Below are positions 51,330 through 61,200 of a stretch of 64,000 nucleotides of DNA, piece after piece (position 1 is the stretch's first letter; every line of letters starts with the position of its first letter). Under the pieces are notes generated by a model. That model was not told the DNA's origin and did not search any database. It saw only the letters and a list, made by a program, of their open reading frames with translations. Origin of the DNA: Photobacterium sp. TY1-4 (lineage in GTDB: Bacteria; Pseudomonadota; Gammaproteobacteria; Enterobacterales; Vibrionaceae); NCBI RefSeq assembly GCF_025398175.1, contig NZ_CP099734.1:1054001-1118000 (forward strand), in the 5' to 3' direction. The position numbers and the translations under genes are program-made.

Positions 51330-51716
51330 CTATTTGGTCAGTGACTGGCAATACTCGGTATACACCGGTTGTTCGACCATGGTCCGGCCCCGCATATCCA
51401 TGATCAGAATGCGATAGCTCACTCCCTCTGCAAACAGCGGCGTGAGCTCTTCATTGCTGCAGTAACTGGCTGCAGCTTTCTTGGCCGCGACGGATGGCGG
51501 CACTTTACCGCCGCCGCCATAGAGAATGGTCAGCTCGACGGTTTTTTCCCGTGCCTGGGCCTTCATGACCTGGTACTGGCCAATGCTGTTGTACGGCGCC
51601 TTGTTGTTAATCGCCGTCGCCCGGCTCTTGGCCAGCGCTTTGGCAACATCATCCTGGTTGGAGGCACAGCCCGCCAGCAGCAGGATGGCGATTGAGGCAA
51701 AAATCTTTTTAAACAT
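51330..51716 (-). CDS. Lipoprotein resembling the type II secretion pilotin AspS
   Basis: A 128-residue lipoprotein with the lipobox LLAGC (Cys 17). The body has LAKSRATAINNKAPY, TVELTILYGGG, two conserved Cys (AASYC and TEYCQ) and YRILIMDMRGRTMVEQPV. This layout, with a disulfide pair and the DxRGR segment, fits my memory of the Vibrio AspS/GspS pilotin family, which escorts the T2SS secretin to the outer membrane. No T2SS gene is nearby, but aspS is normally unlinked from the gsp operon. The assignment is tentative. Confidence 0.55.
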   Translation of the reverse strand: MFKKIFASIAILLLAGCASNQDDVAKALAKSRATAINNKAPYNSIGQYQVMKAQAREKTVELTILYGGGGKVPPSVAAKKAAASYCSNEELTPLFAEGVSYRILIMDMRGRTMVEQPVYTEYCQSLTK

Positions 51717-51740
51717 CAGTCATCTCAAGAGTGAGTGCGG

Positions 51741-52040
51741 TTACGGCAGCACTTTTTTGAACGGCTTGACGATCACTTTCTCGTAGACTCCGGCGTCGAT
51801 GTACGGATCGGCATCGGCCCAGGTTTTGGCGTCTTCCAGCGAGTTGAATTCAGCAATGACGGTTGAACCGGTGAAACCGGCTTCGCCCGGGTTGTCGCTG
51901 TCAATCGCAGGCATCGGGCCGGCAACCAACAGGCGGCCTTGTTCTTGCAGATCTTTCAGGCGGGCCAGGTGTTTTTCACGTACGCTCAGGCGGCGTTCCA
52001 GGCTGTTCTCGACGTCCTGAGAAAAAATGACATACCACAT
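51741..52040 (-). CDS. yciI: YciI-family protein
   Basis: A small cytoplasmic protein (99 residues) of the YCII family, a dimeric alpha-beta fold related to dehydrochlorinases. The family His-Asp pair is seen as [23 protein letters not shown] and [21 protein letters not shown]. Its reaction is unknown. In E. coli yciI also lies near yciA and the trp operon, so this is conserved gene order. Confidence 0.93.
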   Translation of the reverse strand: MWYVIFSQDVENSLERRLSVREKHLARLKDLQEQGRLLVAGPMPAIDSDNPGEAGFTGSTVIAEFNSLEDAKTWADADPYIDAGVYEKVIVKPFKKVLP

Positions 52041-52125
52041 CTTAGGAATTCTCCCTGTGAAAAATGAAGTTGAAGCTGTTTCAGTGAGATACAGACATCT
52101 ATCGGGTTGGTGGTTATCTTAAAGT

Positions 52126-52156
52126 AAAAAAAAAGCCCCAGCCAGTGGCGGGGGCT
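52126..52156 (-). terminator. Terminator of yciA
   Basis: On the minus strand AGCCCC pairs with GGGGCT around an 11-base loop, followed by nine T. It lies 17 bases past the yciA stop. Confidence 0.88.
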
Positions 52157-52172
52157 CATTGTGCGCTCAAGC

Positions 52173-52571
52173 TTACGCTTTCTGGATCGGGCGCGGACGA
52201 CCTTCGCTGTTGATCGCGACATAATTGAAAGTCGCTTCACAGACCCGGTATCGCTCGCCGATGCCGTCGACCGCAACCGGTTTGACCCAGACTTCCAGGC
52301 CGACGCTCATAGAAGTGTTCCCGATGCGGGTACACTCGCCGTAGCAGCAGACAACATCGCCGACACTGACCGGCGCTTTGAACGCAATGCTTTCCACGGA
52401 GACGGTGACGACACGGCCGCCGGAAATTTCTTTGGCCAGGATCGCACCGGCTAAATCGAGCTGGGACATGATCCAACCGCCGAAGATATCGCCGTTGGCA
52501 TTGGTATCGGCCGGCATGGCAAGGGTGCGGAGCAGCAGTTGTCCGCGAGGAACATGGTTTTCTGTGGTCAT
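52173..52571 (-). CDS. yciA: Acyl-CoA thioesterase YciA
   Basis: A hot-dog-fold thioesterase (132 residues) that hydrolyses a broad range of acyl-CoAs. The catalytic segment NANGDIFGGWIMSQLDLAGA, with its conserved Asp, and the following VTVSVESIAFKAPVSVGDVV are characteristic. The C-terminus RPRPIQKA matches the family. It is separated from yciI by a terminator, so the two are independent units. Confidence 0.94.
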   Translation of the reverse strand: MTTENHVPRGQLLLRTLAMPADTNANGDIFGGWIMSQLDLAGAILAKEISGGRVVTVSVESIAFKAPVSVGDVVCCYGECTRIGNTSMSVGLEVWVKPVAVDGIGERYRVCEATFNYVAINSEGRPRPIQKA

Positions 52572-52648
52572 GGTTCGGGTTTACTATTGGTTGGGAACAG
52601 GTTTGGGTGCCCTATGGTGGGCAATATCACCGCGGCTGGCAAGGGGTA

Positions 52649-52810
52649 ATCCCCATCAAAGTCAGTAAGTGAGCAGAAATAGCGCAGGAAAAATGGTTGA
52701 GAACAGGGCAGAGTTTGTAGATCAGTAGTTATTCTACAAGCAAAAATTCTAACGCAGTTATCGCGCATTTTACCAAGCTAGGATGACCCTTTCTTTACTG
52801 CGATGGGTAT
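52649..52810. repeat. MITE-like dispersed repeat, copy 2 (162 bp)
   Basis: This is a second copy of the element at 12356-12513, in the same orientation, with long identical blocks such as GCAGAAATAGCGCAGG and GTAGTTATTCTACAA. Its ends read ATCCCCATC and GATGGGTAT. Compared with copy 1, the central A/T pair of the terminal repeats is changed to C/G on both sides, so pairing is kept. It lies upstream of yciA and downstream of the symporter gene. Confidence 0.8.
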
Positions 52811-52826
52811 CACTGGGCCTTGCAAC

Positions 52827-52854
52827 GAAAAAGGCTGCGGACAAAGCCGCAGCC
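52827..52854 (-). terminator. Terminator of the dicarboxylate/amino-acid symporter gene
   Basis: On the minus strand GGCTGCGG pairs with CCGCAGCC around a 6-base loop, followed by five T. It is located 26 bases past the stop codon. Confidence 0.92.
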
Positions 52855-52879
52855 AAACAGATCACTGACCGCCAGCGGG

Positions 52880-54133
52880 TTAGGCGTTCGAAACCTTCTC
52901 GGCCGGTTGCTCAGTGGCTTTATCAATGGTGTCATTGATGATCACGGCACAGGCGGCGTCACCGGTGATGTTCAGCGCGGTCCGGATCATGTCGAAGATA
53001 CGGTCCAGGGCGAACAGCAGCGGCAGGCCTTCGATCGGGATCCCGGCAGACAGCAGTACGGCAACCACCAGGAATGACGGACCCGGCACCCCGGCCTGGC
53101 CGACAGCGCCCAGGGTCGAGGTAATGATGATCGCGATGTAAGCGCCCATGCTCAGATCGACATTGAACATCTGGGCAAAGAAGATCGCAACCAGGCCGTA
53201 GTAGATCGCATTGCCGCTCATGTTGATGGTCGCGCCCAGCGGCAGGACAAAAGAAGCGGTGGAGTTTTTCACGTTCAGTTCGTCTTCACACACTTCCATG
53301 GTGACCGGCAGGGTGGCCATGGATGATGCGGTCGACAGGGCGACGGCTTGCGGCTTCTTCATCACCGACAGGAACTTGATCGGCGAAGTGTTGCTGAACA
53401 GTTTGAGCATCAGCGGGTAGAAGATAAAGCCGTAGATCAGAATAGCGCCAACATAGACCACAAACAGCTTGAAGACCACCATCAGGGCGCTGAAACCGAA
53501 GGTACCGACGGCATCGGCCATCAGACCGAAGACACCCAGCGGGGCGATTTTCATCACCACGTTGATCATCCACACCATGGCATCGACAATGGCATTGACA
53601 CCATTGATCAGCGGGTCGCGACGATCTTTTTCAAGTTTGGATAAAGCGATACCAAAGAACAGACAGAACACCAGAATTTGCAGGATATTCGCTTCATTCA
53701 GAGACTGGAAGACGTTGGTCGGGATCATGCCCAGCACCGTTGCCCAGAATGACGGCAGGTCCCCTTTGTCCGCATAGGCGTTGGAGAACATGCCTTCAAC
53801 CCCGGTCAGGTCTACCCCGACACCCGGTTGGAAGACTTCGCCCATGAATAGGGCCAGTGCAACCGCCACGGCTGATGTGAAGCCGAAAAAGCCCAGGGTG
53901 GCAAAGCCGACTTTCCCGGCCGACTGACTGCTGCCCAGACCCGCGGCACCGGAGATAATGGCGACGGCGACCAGTGGGATCACCAGCATTTTAATCAAGT
54001 GGATAAAAATGCTGCCCAGCGGTGCAAACATGCTGGCTGAGTGGCCCATCATGGCCCCGACCAGCGTCCCGACACACATGGCAATGACGACCTGGACGCC
54101 GATATTGCTGAACAGTCCTTTTTCTTTTAACAC
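52880..54133 (-). CDS. Dicarboxylate/amino acid:cation symporter (DAACS, GltP-like)
   Basis: An inner-membrane Na+- or H+-coupled symporter of 417 residues. It has the family features: the reentrant loop Ser-rich segment AVALSTASSMATLPVTMEV, the helix-7 motif ATINMSGNAIYYG and the second hairpin GPSFLVVAVLLSAGIPIEGLPLLFALDR cut at its core. The helix-8 pattern DRIFDMIRTALNITGDA is intact and specifies acidic substrates such as glutamate, aspartate or C4-dicarboxylates. The start is a GTG at 54133 with AGAGGT upstream. It is monocistronic. Confidence 0.92.
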   Translation of the reverse strand: MLKEKGLFSNIGVQVVIAMCVGTLVGAMMGHSASMFAPLGSIFIHLIKMLVIPLVAVAIISGAAGLGSSQSAGKVGFATLGFFGFTSAVAVALALFMGEVFQPGVGVDLTGVEGMFSNAYADKGDLPSFWATVLGMIPTNVFQSLNEANILQILVFCLFFGIALSKLEKDRRDPLINGVNAIVDAMVWMINVVMKIAPLGVFGLMADAVGTFGFSALMVVFKLFVVYVGAILIYGFIFYPLMLKLFSNTSPIKFLSVMKKPQAVALSTASSMATLPVTMEVCEDELNVKNSTASFVLPLGATINMSGNAIYYGLVAIFFAQMFNVDLSMGAYIAIIITSTLGAVGQAGVPGPSFLVVAVLLSAGIPIEGLPLLFALDRIFDMIRTALNITGDAACAVIINDTIDKATEQPAEKVSNA

Positions 54134-54543
54134 CTTTAGATACCTCTGTTGTGCTTGTTAGTTCGGTTAGGGTTAAGTGTTGTAATTGTTGTAAATGTTA
54201 ACCCAATATTTTTGAAGATGTGTTTTTACACGCAATTTTTCGTTTGTTCAATCATTCCTTTCGATATTTTTATCTCATGGCATAGCACGCCGGAATAACT
54301 GGCTGATTCCGGCGACTTTGTCACCGGCTACTTTAAGGCGAGGGCGGGGGGAGATCTTTGATCTCATCCGTATTCAGTCGGCTTTTTCGACCGAAAAATA
54401 GACAGTTTTTTCGGGCGGTCAAGAGAGCGAGGATGATGGTGCCGCCGCCGGATCTGCGGGCAGAAAAAAGCCGCAGGTGAATGCGGCTTGCATGGTTTGT
54501 CTGTTTATCCGGTCAGGCCCCCGGCATCGCCGAGGCGAATGGG
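54134..54543. other. Region between the symporter gene and trpA
   Basis: No gene is seen in these 410 bases. The symporter promoter must lie in the AT-rich part near 54160-54280. Near 54380-54420 several overlapping short inverted repeats (GTCGG..CCGAAAAA, GACCG..CGGTC) occur without an obvious role. The trp operon terminator is at 54463-54489. Confidence 0.5.
54463..54489 (-). terminator. Terminator of the trp operon
   Basis: On the minus strand AAGCCGCA pairs with TGCGGCTT around a short loop, followed by TTTT. It lies 54 bases past the trpA stop. Confidence 0.88.
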
Positions 54544-55353
54544 TTAACTGAGCCGGGTCGCAGCTTTCATCTCCCGGATAAAGTGATGCATCTGGCTCAG
54601 CATTTCCTGCGGGTTGTCCAGATGGTTTTCAATCACTTTCACCACGGCAGAGCCGGAAATCGCTCCGGCTGCCCCGGCTTGGATAGCCGCCGAGACCTGT
54701 TCGGGTTTGGAAATCCCGAAGCCCAGCAGCGCCGGTGGCGCGTTGTAGGTCCGCAGGCTTTCGAGCAGGTGATCGACCGGCATGCCGGCCTGGGTTTCCG
54801 TGCCGGTCACCCCGGCGCGGGACAGCAGGTAAGTATAACCGCCGCTGAGCTCCGAGACCGTTTTGAGTGTGGCTGCATCGGCATTGGGCGGGGCGATGAA
54901 AATCGGGTGAATACCGTGCTTTAGCGCCGCCTCGCGAAATTCAGCCGAGGCGCCGACCGGGACATCGGCAATCAGGACGGAGTCCACACCCGCCTCGGCA
55001 CACTGCTGATAGAAACGGTCGATCCCCGCCGCAAACACCAGGTTGGCGTACATCAGCAGGCCAATCGGTACGTCCGGGTGATTGGCGCGAATTTTAGCCA
55101 GCAGGTCGAAACAGACGGCCGGAGTGGTTCCGGCATCCAGGGCGCGAATGGTGGCGCCCTGAATGGTCGGGCCGTCTGCCAGCGGATCGGAGAAGGGGAT
55201 CCCCAGCTCCAGGGCGTCGGCTCCGGCCTCAATCAGGGTTTCAATCACCTTCAGGGATTGCTCCGGGGTTGGATCCCCGATGGTCACGAAGGGAACAAAC
55301 GCGCCTTCCTGTTGTGTTTCCAGGCGTTCAAATAGTGCTTGATACCGATCCAT
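54544..55353 (-). CDS. trpA: Tryptophan synthase alpha chain
   Basis: Cleaves indole-3-glycerol phosphate to indole and glyceraldehyde 3-phosphate within the alpha2-beta2 complex. At 269 residues it shows the catalytic Glu in [12 protein letters not shown], the Asp in LIADVPVG and the phosphate-binding segment [10 protein letters not shown]. It is the last gene of the operon. Its start overlaps the trpB stop by one base (TAATG), indicating translational coupling that balances alpha and beta subunits. Confidence 0.97.
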   Translation of the reverse strand: MDRYQALFERLETQQEGAFVPFVTIGDPTPEQSLKVIETLIEAGADALELGIPFSDPLADGPTIQGATIRALDAGTTPAVCFDLLAKIRANHPDVPIGLLMYANLVFAAGIDRFYQQCAEAGVDSVLIADVPVGASAEFREAALKHGIHPIFIAPPNADAATLKTVSELSGGYTYLLSRAGVTGTETQAGMPVDHLLESLRTYNAPPALLGFGISKPEQVSAAIQAGAAGAISGSAVVKVIENHLDNPQEMLSQMHHFIREMKAATRLS

Positions 55354-56543
55354 TACAGCGCTCCCTTTCCTTCTAAAATCGCATGTACCGTAAAAATGTC
55401 TTTGTCACCGCGGCCGGACAGGTTGACCACCAGCAGCTGCTCTTTATCCGGGGTTTGTCGGATCAGCTTCAGGGCATAGGCCAGGGCATGGGCGGATTCC
55501 AGCGCCGGGATGATCCCTTCGCTGCGGGCCAGTTCCTGGAACGCATCCAGTGCCTCATCATCAGTGACCGAGCCGTACTCGGCACGGCCCGTAGCATTGA
55601 GGTGGGCGTGTTGCGGCCCGACCGACGGGAAATCGAGTCCTGCAGAGACGGAATAGGACTCTTCGACCTGACCGTGCTCATCCTGCATCAGCGGCGCTTT
55701 CATGCCGAAGAAAATCCCCAGTTTGCCGTGCTTGAGTGGCGCGCCGTGCATGTTGGTGTCCAGCCCTTTCCCGGCCGGCTCGACGCCGATCAGTCCCACT
55801 TCCGGGTTGTCGATGAAGTCGGCAAACATGCCGATGGCATTGGAGCCGCCGCCGACACAGGCGATCACGGCATCCGGCAGACGACCTTCTTTTTCCAGGA
55901 TCTGGGCTTTGGTTTCTTCGCCGATGATGCGCTGGAATTCACGGACAATGGTCGGGAACGGGTGCGGCCCGGCGGCCGTGCCCAGCAGGTAGTGGGCCTT
56001 GTCGTAGGTGGCTGACCAGTCCCGCATCGCCTCGTTACAGGCATCTTTGAGGGTCGCGGAGCCGGAGTGAACCGGGATCACTTCGGCGCCCATCAGTTTC
56101 ATTCGGAAGACGTTCGGGCTCTGGCGCTCGACGTCTTTGGCACCCATGTAAACCCGGCATTTCAGGCCCAGCAGGGCACAGGCCAGGGCGGTTGCGACGC
56201 CGTGCTGTCCGGCACCGGTTTCGGCGATAATCTCATCTTTCCCCATACGCTTGGCCAGCAAAGCCTGACCCAGTACCTGGTTGGTTTTGTGGGCACCGCC
56301 GTGGAGCAGATCTTCACGCTTGAGAAACAGTTTGGTTTTGGTGCCCTTGGTCAGGTTACGGCACAGGGTTAGCGCCGTCGGACGACCGGCATATTCCTGC
56401 AGCAGCTCGAGAAACTCCTGCTGAAAACTCGGATCCTGCTGGGCATCGACAAAAGCGGCTTCCAGCTGGTCCAGTGCCGGGACCAGAATTTGCGGCACAT
56501 ACTGACCGCCGAATTCGCCAAAATAGGCATTAAGTTTACTCAT
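55353..56543 (-). CDS. trpB: Tryptophan synthase beta chain
   Basis: PLP enzyme that condenses indole with serine to tryptophan. At 396 residues it has the PLP lysine in [13 protein letters not shown] (about residue 87), the phosphate-binding [10 protein letters not shown] loop and the C-terminal SGRGDKD. The N-terminus [11 protein letters not shown] is canonical for TrpB1. It begins 11 bases after trpCF. Confidence 0.97.
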   Translation of the reverse strand: MSKLNAYFGEFGGQYVPQILVPALDQLEAAFVDAQQDPSFQQEFLELLQEYAGRPTALTLCRNLTKGTKTKLFLKREDLLHGGAHKTNQVLGQALLAKRMGKDEIIAETGAGQHGVATALACALLGLKCRVYMGAKDVERQSPNVFRMKLMGAEVIPVHSGSATLKDACNEAMRDWSATYDKAHYLLGTAAGPHPFPTIVREFQRIIGEETKAQILEKEGRLPDAVIACVGGGSNAIGMFADFIDNPEVGLIGVEPAGKGLDTNMHGAPLKHGKLGIFFGMKAPLMQDEHGQVEESYSVSAGLDFPSVGPQHAHLNATGRAEYGSVTDDEALDAFQELARSEGIIPALESAHALAYALKLIRQTPDKEQLLVVNLSGRGDKDIFTVHAILEGKGAL

Positions 56544-56554
56544 TACATCTGTCC

Positions 56555-57925
56555 TTAATATTTTCTGATTGCCGCAAAGGCCGCTTTTAACTTTTCAGGA
56601 TCTTTCTTGCCGGGGGCGCTTTCAACACCGGAGTTTAAGTCCAGTCCTTTGCAGCCCAGGTGCGCCGCTTCGCAAACGTTGTCGGGGTTCAGCCCGCCGG
56701 CCAGCATGGTGATTTGCTTTTGCTCATCGGGGATCAGGCGCCAGTCGAAAGCAACTCCGGTACCGCCGGACTGGTTGCCGACTTTGCTGTCGAGCAGGTG
56801 GCGGTCAGCATTCCACTGTCTGAGATCCGGCAAGGTGTCAGCGATGCCGTGGGCTTTCCAGACTTCACAGTCAGTCGGTAGTTGTGCCCTCAGGCTTTGA
56901 ACGTATGCCGGGGTTTCGTCGCCGTGCAACTGTACTGCTGCCAGCGACAGGGTTTTGGCTGCTTTGGTGACGGCATCCGGGTCGGCATTGCGGAACACCC
57001 CGACATACTTGAGCGGTGCACCGCTCATGATCATCCGTGCCTGTTCGATATCCACCTGACGCGGAGAGCCGGAGACAAAAATCAGGCCGCCGAAGACTGC
57101 ACCGCTTTGGTAGGCTGCTGCGGCGTCATCGGCATGGGTCAGGCCGCAGACCTTGTTTTCTCCCAAGAGGACGCTGCGCACCGCCAGCTCCAGGTTGTCT
57201 TCGGACATCAGTGAGCTGCCGATCAAAAAGCCGTTGGCATACGGGGCCAGCTCACGCACCTGTTGGTGGGTGTAGATCCCGGATTCGGAAATCACAATGG
57301 TGTCTTCCGGCAGTCGCGGCGCGAGGCTTTTGGTTCGGTCGAGATCGATACTCAAATCCCGCAGGTCGCGGTTATTGATCCCGACCACTCGGGCCTTGAG
57401 CGCAATGGCTCGCGTCAGTTCGGCGTCGTTGCTGACTTCGGTCAGGATCCCCAGGTTGAGCTGGTCGGCAACCTCGGCCAGTTCGCGGTACTGGTCGTCA
57501 TCGAGAACCGACAGCATCAACAGGATCGCATCGGCCTGGTAATGACGAGCGAGGTAAACCTGGTACGGGTCAATCATAAAGTCTTTGCACAGCACCGGCT
57601 GGCTGACCTGGCTTCGCACGCGGGGCAGAAAATTAAAATTGCCCTGGAAGTATTTCTCGTCGGTTAAGACGGAAATGGCGCTGGCATAGCGGTTGTAAAC
57701 TCCGGCGATGTAGTCGAGGTCGAAGTCTTCGCGGATCAGCCCTTTTGAGGGGGATGCCTTTTTACATTCCAGAATAAAGGCGCTCTGTTCGCCGGACAGA
57801 GCGGTGTAAAAGTCACGATCGCTCGGTTGCAACTGGTCGATAAAGCTGTCCAGTGGTTGCTGCACTTTTCGTGCGGCGACCCATTGTTTTTTGTCCGCGA
57901 CAATTTTTGCGAGTACGGTTTCCAT
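56555..57925 (-). CDS. trpCF: Bifunctional indole-3-glycerol-phosphate synthase / phosphoribosylanthranilate isomerase
   Basis: A two-domain fusion of 456 residues, as in enteric bacteria and Vibrio. The IGPS part (about 1-253) has [27 protein letters not shown] and the phosphate loop ISESGI. The PRAI part (about 257-456) has [17 protein letters not shown] and [10 protein letters not shown], with the closing [15 protein letters not shown]. It catalyses the two steps before tryptophan synthase. It lies 2 bases after trpD and is therefore coupled to it. Confidence 0.97.
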   Translation of the reverse strand: METVLAKIVADKKQWVAARKVQQPLDSFIDQLQPSDRDFYTALSGEQSAFILECKKASPSKGLIREDFDLDYIAGVYNRYASAISVLTDEKYFQGNFNFLPRVRSQVSQPVLCKDFMIDPYQVYLARHYQADAILLMLSVLDDDQYRELAEVADQLNLGILTEVSNDAELTRAIALKARVVGINNRDLRDLSIDLDRTKSLAPRLPEDTIVISESGIYTHQQVRELAPYANGFLIGSSLMSEDNLELAVRSVLLGENKVCGLTHADDAAAAYQSGAVFGGLIFVSGSPRQVDIEQARMIMSGAPLKYVGVFRNADPDAVTKAAKTLSLAAVQLHGDETPAYVQSLRAQLPTDCEVWKAHGIADTLPDLRQWNADRHLLDSKVGNQSGGTGVAFDWRLIPDEQKQITMLAGGLNPDNVCEAAHLGCKGLDLNSGVESAPGKKDPEKLKAAFAAIRKY

Positions 57926-57927
57926 GA

Positions 57928-58938
57928 TTAACCTCTTGCTGCCAGTTGTTCGACCAGAGTATAGGCCTTGCCCGATTGCATGACATCCAGCGCCTGCCGG
58001 GTATTGGCTTTGAGATCTTCCTGACCGAACAGGCGCAGCAGTAGCGCGACATTCACCGCTACGGCCGCCCGTTGGGCCGGGGTGCCTTTCCCGGTCAGGA
58101 TCTGGGTGATGATCGCCCGGTTTTCTTCCGGCTCGCCGCCTTTGATGGCTTCCAGATCGTAGCTTGCAACACCAAAATCTTCCGGGGTCAGGGTGTATTC
58201 CCGGATGTCGCCATCAATGATTTCAGCCACGGTGGTCGGGGCGTGGATCGCGACTTCATCCAATCCGCTGCCGTGAACGACGGCGGCTCGCTTCATGCCC
58301 ATGGTCGCCATGGTTTCCGCAATGGGGCGGACCAGCGCTTGGTCATAGACGCCCATCAGCTCGATGTTGGGCCGAGCCGGGTTAATCAACGGGCCGAGCA
58401 GGTTGAAGATGGTGCGGGTTTTCAGGCACTGGCGCACCGGCATCGCATGGCGGACACCGCCGTGATACTGGGGCGCGAACAGAAAGCAAACGCCGAGATC
58501 GTCCAGGGCGGCGCGGGTCTGGTCAGCGTCCATCGCCAGGTTAATTCCGAACTTGTCGAGTAGATCGGAAGAGCCGGATTTGCTCGACACCCCACGGTTG
58601 CCGTGCTTGGCGACTTTGACCCCGCAGGCCGCGGCCACAAAGGCGGCGGTGGTGGAAATATTGATGGTGTTATGGCCGTCGCCGCCGGTGCCGACGATAT
58701 CGGCAAAATCATAGTCCGGGCGGGGAAACGGATTGGCGTTGGCCAGCAGGGCCTTGGCCGCTCCGGCGATCTCGGCCGGGGTTTCCCCTTTGATTTTCAA
58801 TGCGGTCAGAATGGCTGACAGCAAGATGGGCTCGACATCACCTTTAATGATGGCATCGAACAAGGTCTGGCTTTCGGTCTGGGTCAGTGGCTGCTGCTGG
58901 TACAGCTTGTCAGCCAGCGTATAAATTGTTGCGTCCAT
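57928..58938 (-). CDS. trpD: Anthranilate phosphoribosyltransferase
   Basis: Transfers phosphoribose from PRPP to anthranilate. At 336 residues it carries the PRPP-binding DIVGTGGDGHNTINIST, the KHGNRGVSSKSGSSD region and the metal-binding DE pair in GLDEVAIHAPT. It is a monofunctional TrpD, separate from TrpG, unlike the E. coli TrpGD fusion. It starts 65 bases downstream of trpG. Confidence 0.97.
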   Translation of the reverse strand: MDATIYTLADKLYQQQPLTQTESQTLFDAIIKGDVEPILLSAILTALKIKGETPAEIAGAAKALLANANPFPRPDYDFADIVGTGGDGHNTINISTTAAFVAAACGVKVAKHGNRGVSSKSGSSDLLDKFGINLAMDADQTRAALDDLGVCFLFAPQYHGGVRHAMPVRQCLKTRTIFNLLGPLINPARPNIELMGVYDQALVRPIAETMATMGMKRAAVVHGSGLDEVAIHAPTTVAEIIDGDIREYTLTPEDFGVASYDLEAIKGGEPEENRAIITQILTGKGTPAQRAAVAVNVALLLRLFGQEDLKANTRQALDVMQSGKAYTLVEQLAARG

Positions 58939-59003
58939 GGTCTCTCTTCCTTACTTCATGATGATGGGGCCATTTTCAAGCCGCCATTTTTTATCCCATC
59001 AGC

Positions 59004-59609
59004 TTATGCCGCATGATTTGCCGTCTTTGACATCACCCAGTCCAATGTGTGGGTGAGTAGCCGGGCGCCTTGGGTGGTGAGAATGGACTCGGGGTGGAAC
59101 TGGTAACCGCACACGCGATCGGCGTCATGGGTCACGGCCATCACCAGGCCATCGACATCCGCGACGGTGGTGAGGGTTGCCGGGACTTCAGTTGCGACCA
59201 GCGAGTGGTAGCGGGCGATGGTGAGCGGGCTCGGCAGGTCGCCGAAGACCGCATGGCCGTTGTGGGTCATGGTGGCGGCCTTGCCGTGGACAATCTCACC
59301 GGCCCCTTCGACGGTGCCGCCGTAGGCTTCTACGATGGCCTGATGCCCCAGGCAAATGCCGATCATCGGCACTTTGCCGCGCACGCGCTGGATAAGTTCC
59401 GGCATACAGCCGGCTTCGGACGGTGCGCCGGGACCGGGGGAGAGGACCAGCACCGGGTTGGTTTTCTCCGCCAGCGCCTGCTCAATTTGTTCGGCACTCA
59501 GGCTGTTGCGGTAAACGGTCACCTGGCAGCCGAGGGCGCGGAACTGATCCACCAGGTTGTAGGTAAAGGAGTCAAAATTATCGAGTAAAACAATATGGGC
59601 CGGGCTCAT
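59004..59609 (-). CDS. trpG: Anthranilate synthase, glutamine amidotransferase component
   Basis: Supplies ammonia from glutamine to TrpE. At 201 residues it is a class I amidotransferase with the nucleophilic Cys in GICLGHQAI, the His-Glu pair in FHPESI and [11 protein letters not shown] at the N-terminus. ATG 59609 is chosen because TAAGGAG lies just upstream; the frame is open for 11 more codons, across the ribosome site. It begins 10 bases after trpE. Confidence 0.97.
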   Translation of the reverse strand: MSPAHIVLLDNFDSFTYNLVDQFRALGCQVTVYRNSLSAEQIEQALAEKTNPVLVLSPGPGAPSEAGCMPELIQRVRGKVPMIGICLGHQAIVEAYGGTVEGAGEIVHGKAATMTHNGHAVFGDLPSPLTIARYHSLVATEVPATLTTVADVDGLVMAVTHDADRVCGYQFHPESILTTQGARLLTHTLDWVMSKTANHAA

Positions 59610-59619
59610 GACGGACTCC

Positions 59620-61200
59620 TTAGGCCGATGGGGTTGAGGCACGATGTGCCTGACGGATGGCGTTGATCACCGCTTGCGCTTTGCTGCGGGTTTCATCGGC
59701 TTCGGCTTGCGGGACAGAGTCGTAAACCACCCCGGCTCCGGCTTGGACACTGGCGACGCCGTTTTCGACATAGGCCGAGCGGATCACGATACAGGTATCC
59801 ATATCGCCCTGACCGGTCAGATAGCCGACGGCACCGCCGTAGCTGCCGCGGCGACGTTGTTCCACTTCGCGGATCAGCTGCATGGCACGGATTTTCGGCG
59901 CGCCGGTCAGGGTGCCCATGTTCATACAGGCCTGGTAGGCGTGCAGGGCATCGAGATCTCCGCGCAACTGGCCGACAACACGGGACACCAGGTGCATCAC
60001 ATGGCTGTAGCGATCGACCTGAAGCAGGTCGGCAACATAGCGGCTGCCCGGCTCACTGATCCGCGCCACATCGTTGCGGGCCAGATCGACCAGCATCATG
60101 TGCTCGGCGTTCTCTTTCATGTCGCTGCGCAGCTCGAGCTCAATGCGGCCGTCGAGATCGAGGTTGATCGAACCATCCGGGTTCTTGCCGCGCTGGCGTG
60201 TACCGGCAATCGGATAAATTTCGACCTGATTGCTGTCGGTGCAGTATTTCAGCGCGCTTTCCGGCGAGGCCCCGAACAGGATGAAATCGGCATCCTGGAG
60301 GTAGAACATGTACGGACTCGGGTTGCCGATTTTCAACTCTTTGTAAGCAACCAGCGGCGACGGACACGGCAAGGTGAACTGGCGTGACGGCACCACCTGG
60401 AAGACATCACCGCGGATCACATGCTGTTTCAGATCCTCGACCTGTTGGCAGAAATCTGGATCACTGACGCTGGCGATCGGCTCACAGGTGTCGAGCAGCG
60501 CCGCTTTCGGCAGCGGCTTGGGCTCCAGACACGCTTCTTTAATATGTTGCAACCGGCGACTGAGCTCGAAATAGCTGGCGGTGTAGTTGTCGCCGCCAAA
60601 CAGGGTCGCTTGCAGTTTGCCGCGGCGTTTCTGGTGATCAATCACCAGCAGGGTTTCGGCAATATAGAACAGGTAGTCGGGACACGCGTTATCGGCCGGG
60701 ACGTCGGGCAGGGGTTCAAACCCGGCGACGACGTCATAGGCAAACAGGCCGCCGAGGAACAGAGCCTCGCGCGGATGACCCTGGGTGTTGAAGGTGTGCT
60801 GGATCAGCCGCAGCGCATCAAAAGATGACGTCTGACGCAACCGGCTGTCTTCATCCAAATGACGCTCGGCTGACGGGAAGTCCAGAGTCAGGCACTGGGC
60901 GTCACGTTGGTGGCGCACATCCACGGGTAGTGCTTTGGCGATAGTGTTGAGAACGTTCTGGCCGTTATCGCTCAGGGCCTCGAGGCGAACCTGATGACCG
61001 CGACAGACAATCCGCACGGCGGCGTCGATGAGCATCAGGCTTTTTAAGTCTTCCTTGGAGTCGATCTCGGCCGACTCCAGCAAGAGGTTGTGCGGGCGAT
61101 CCCCGCAGACGGAGTAGTACAGCTCCGTCGGATCGGCGACATAGGGCACATCCAGGCTCAGCAGCTCCAGTTCGCCGATATCTATTGAGGTCGTTTTCAC
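59620..61200 (-). CDS. trpE: Anthranilate synthase component I
   Basis: Converts chorismate to anthranilate; the main feedback target of the pathway. At 526 residues it has the N-terminal Trp-binding motif LLESAEID (about residue 40) that marks a Trp-inhibitable enzyme. The chorismate-binding core follows with [41 protein letters not shown] cut at its core, and [11 protein letters not shown]. The start is a GTG at 61200 overlapping the stop of the preceding DAHP synthase gene (GTGA), so the two are translationally coupled. Confidence 0.97.
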   Translation of the reverse strand: MKTTSIDIGELELLSLDVPYVADPTELYYSVCGDRPHNLLLESAEIDSKEDLKSLMLIDAAVRIVCRGHQVRLEALSDNGQNVLNTIAKALPVDVRHQRDAQCLTLDFPSAERHLDEDSRLRQTSSFDALRLIQHTFNTQGHPREALFLGGLFAYDVVAGFEPLPDVPADNACPDYLFYIAETLLVIDHQKRRGKLQATLFGGDNYTASYFELSRRLQHIKEACLEPKPLPKAALLDTCEPIASVSDPDFCQQVEDLKQHVIRGDVFQVVPSRQFTLPCPSPLVAYKELKIGNPSPYMFYLQDADFILFGASPESALKYCTDSNQVEIYPIAGTRQRGKNPDGSINLDLDGRIELELRSDMKENAEHMMLVDLARNDVARISEPGSRYVADLLQVDRYSHVMHLVSRVVGQLRGDLDALHAYQACMNMGTLTGAPKIRAMQLIREVEQRRRGSYGGAVGYLTGQGDMDTCIVIRSAYVENGVASVQAGAGVVYDSVPQAEADETRSKAQAVINAIRQAHRASTPSA

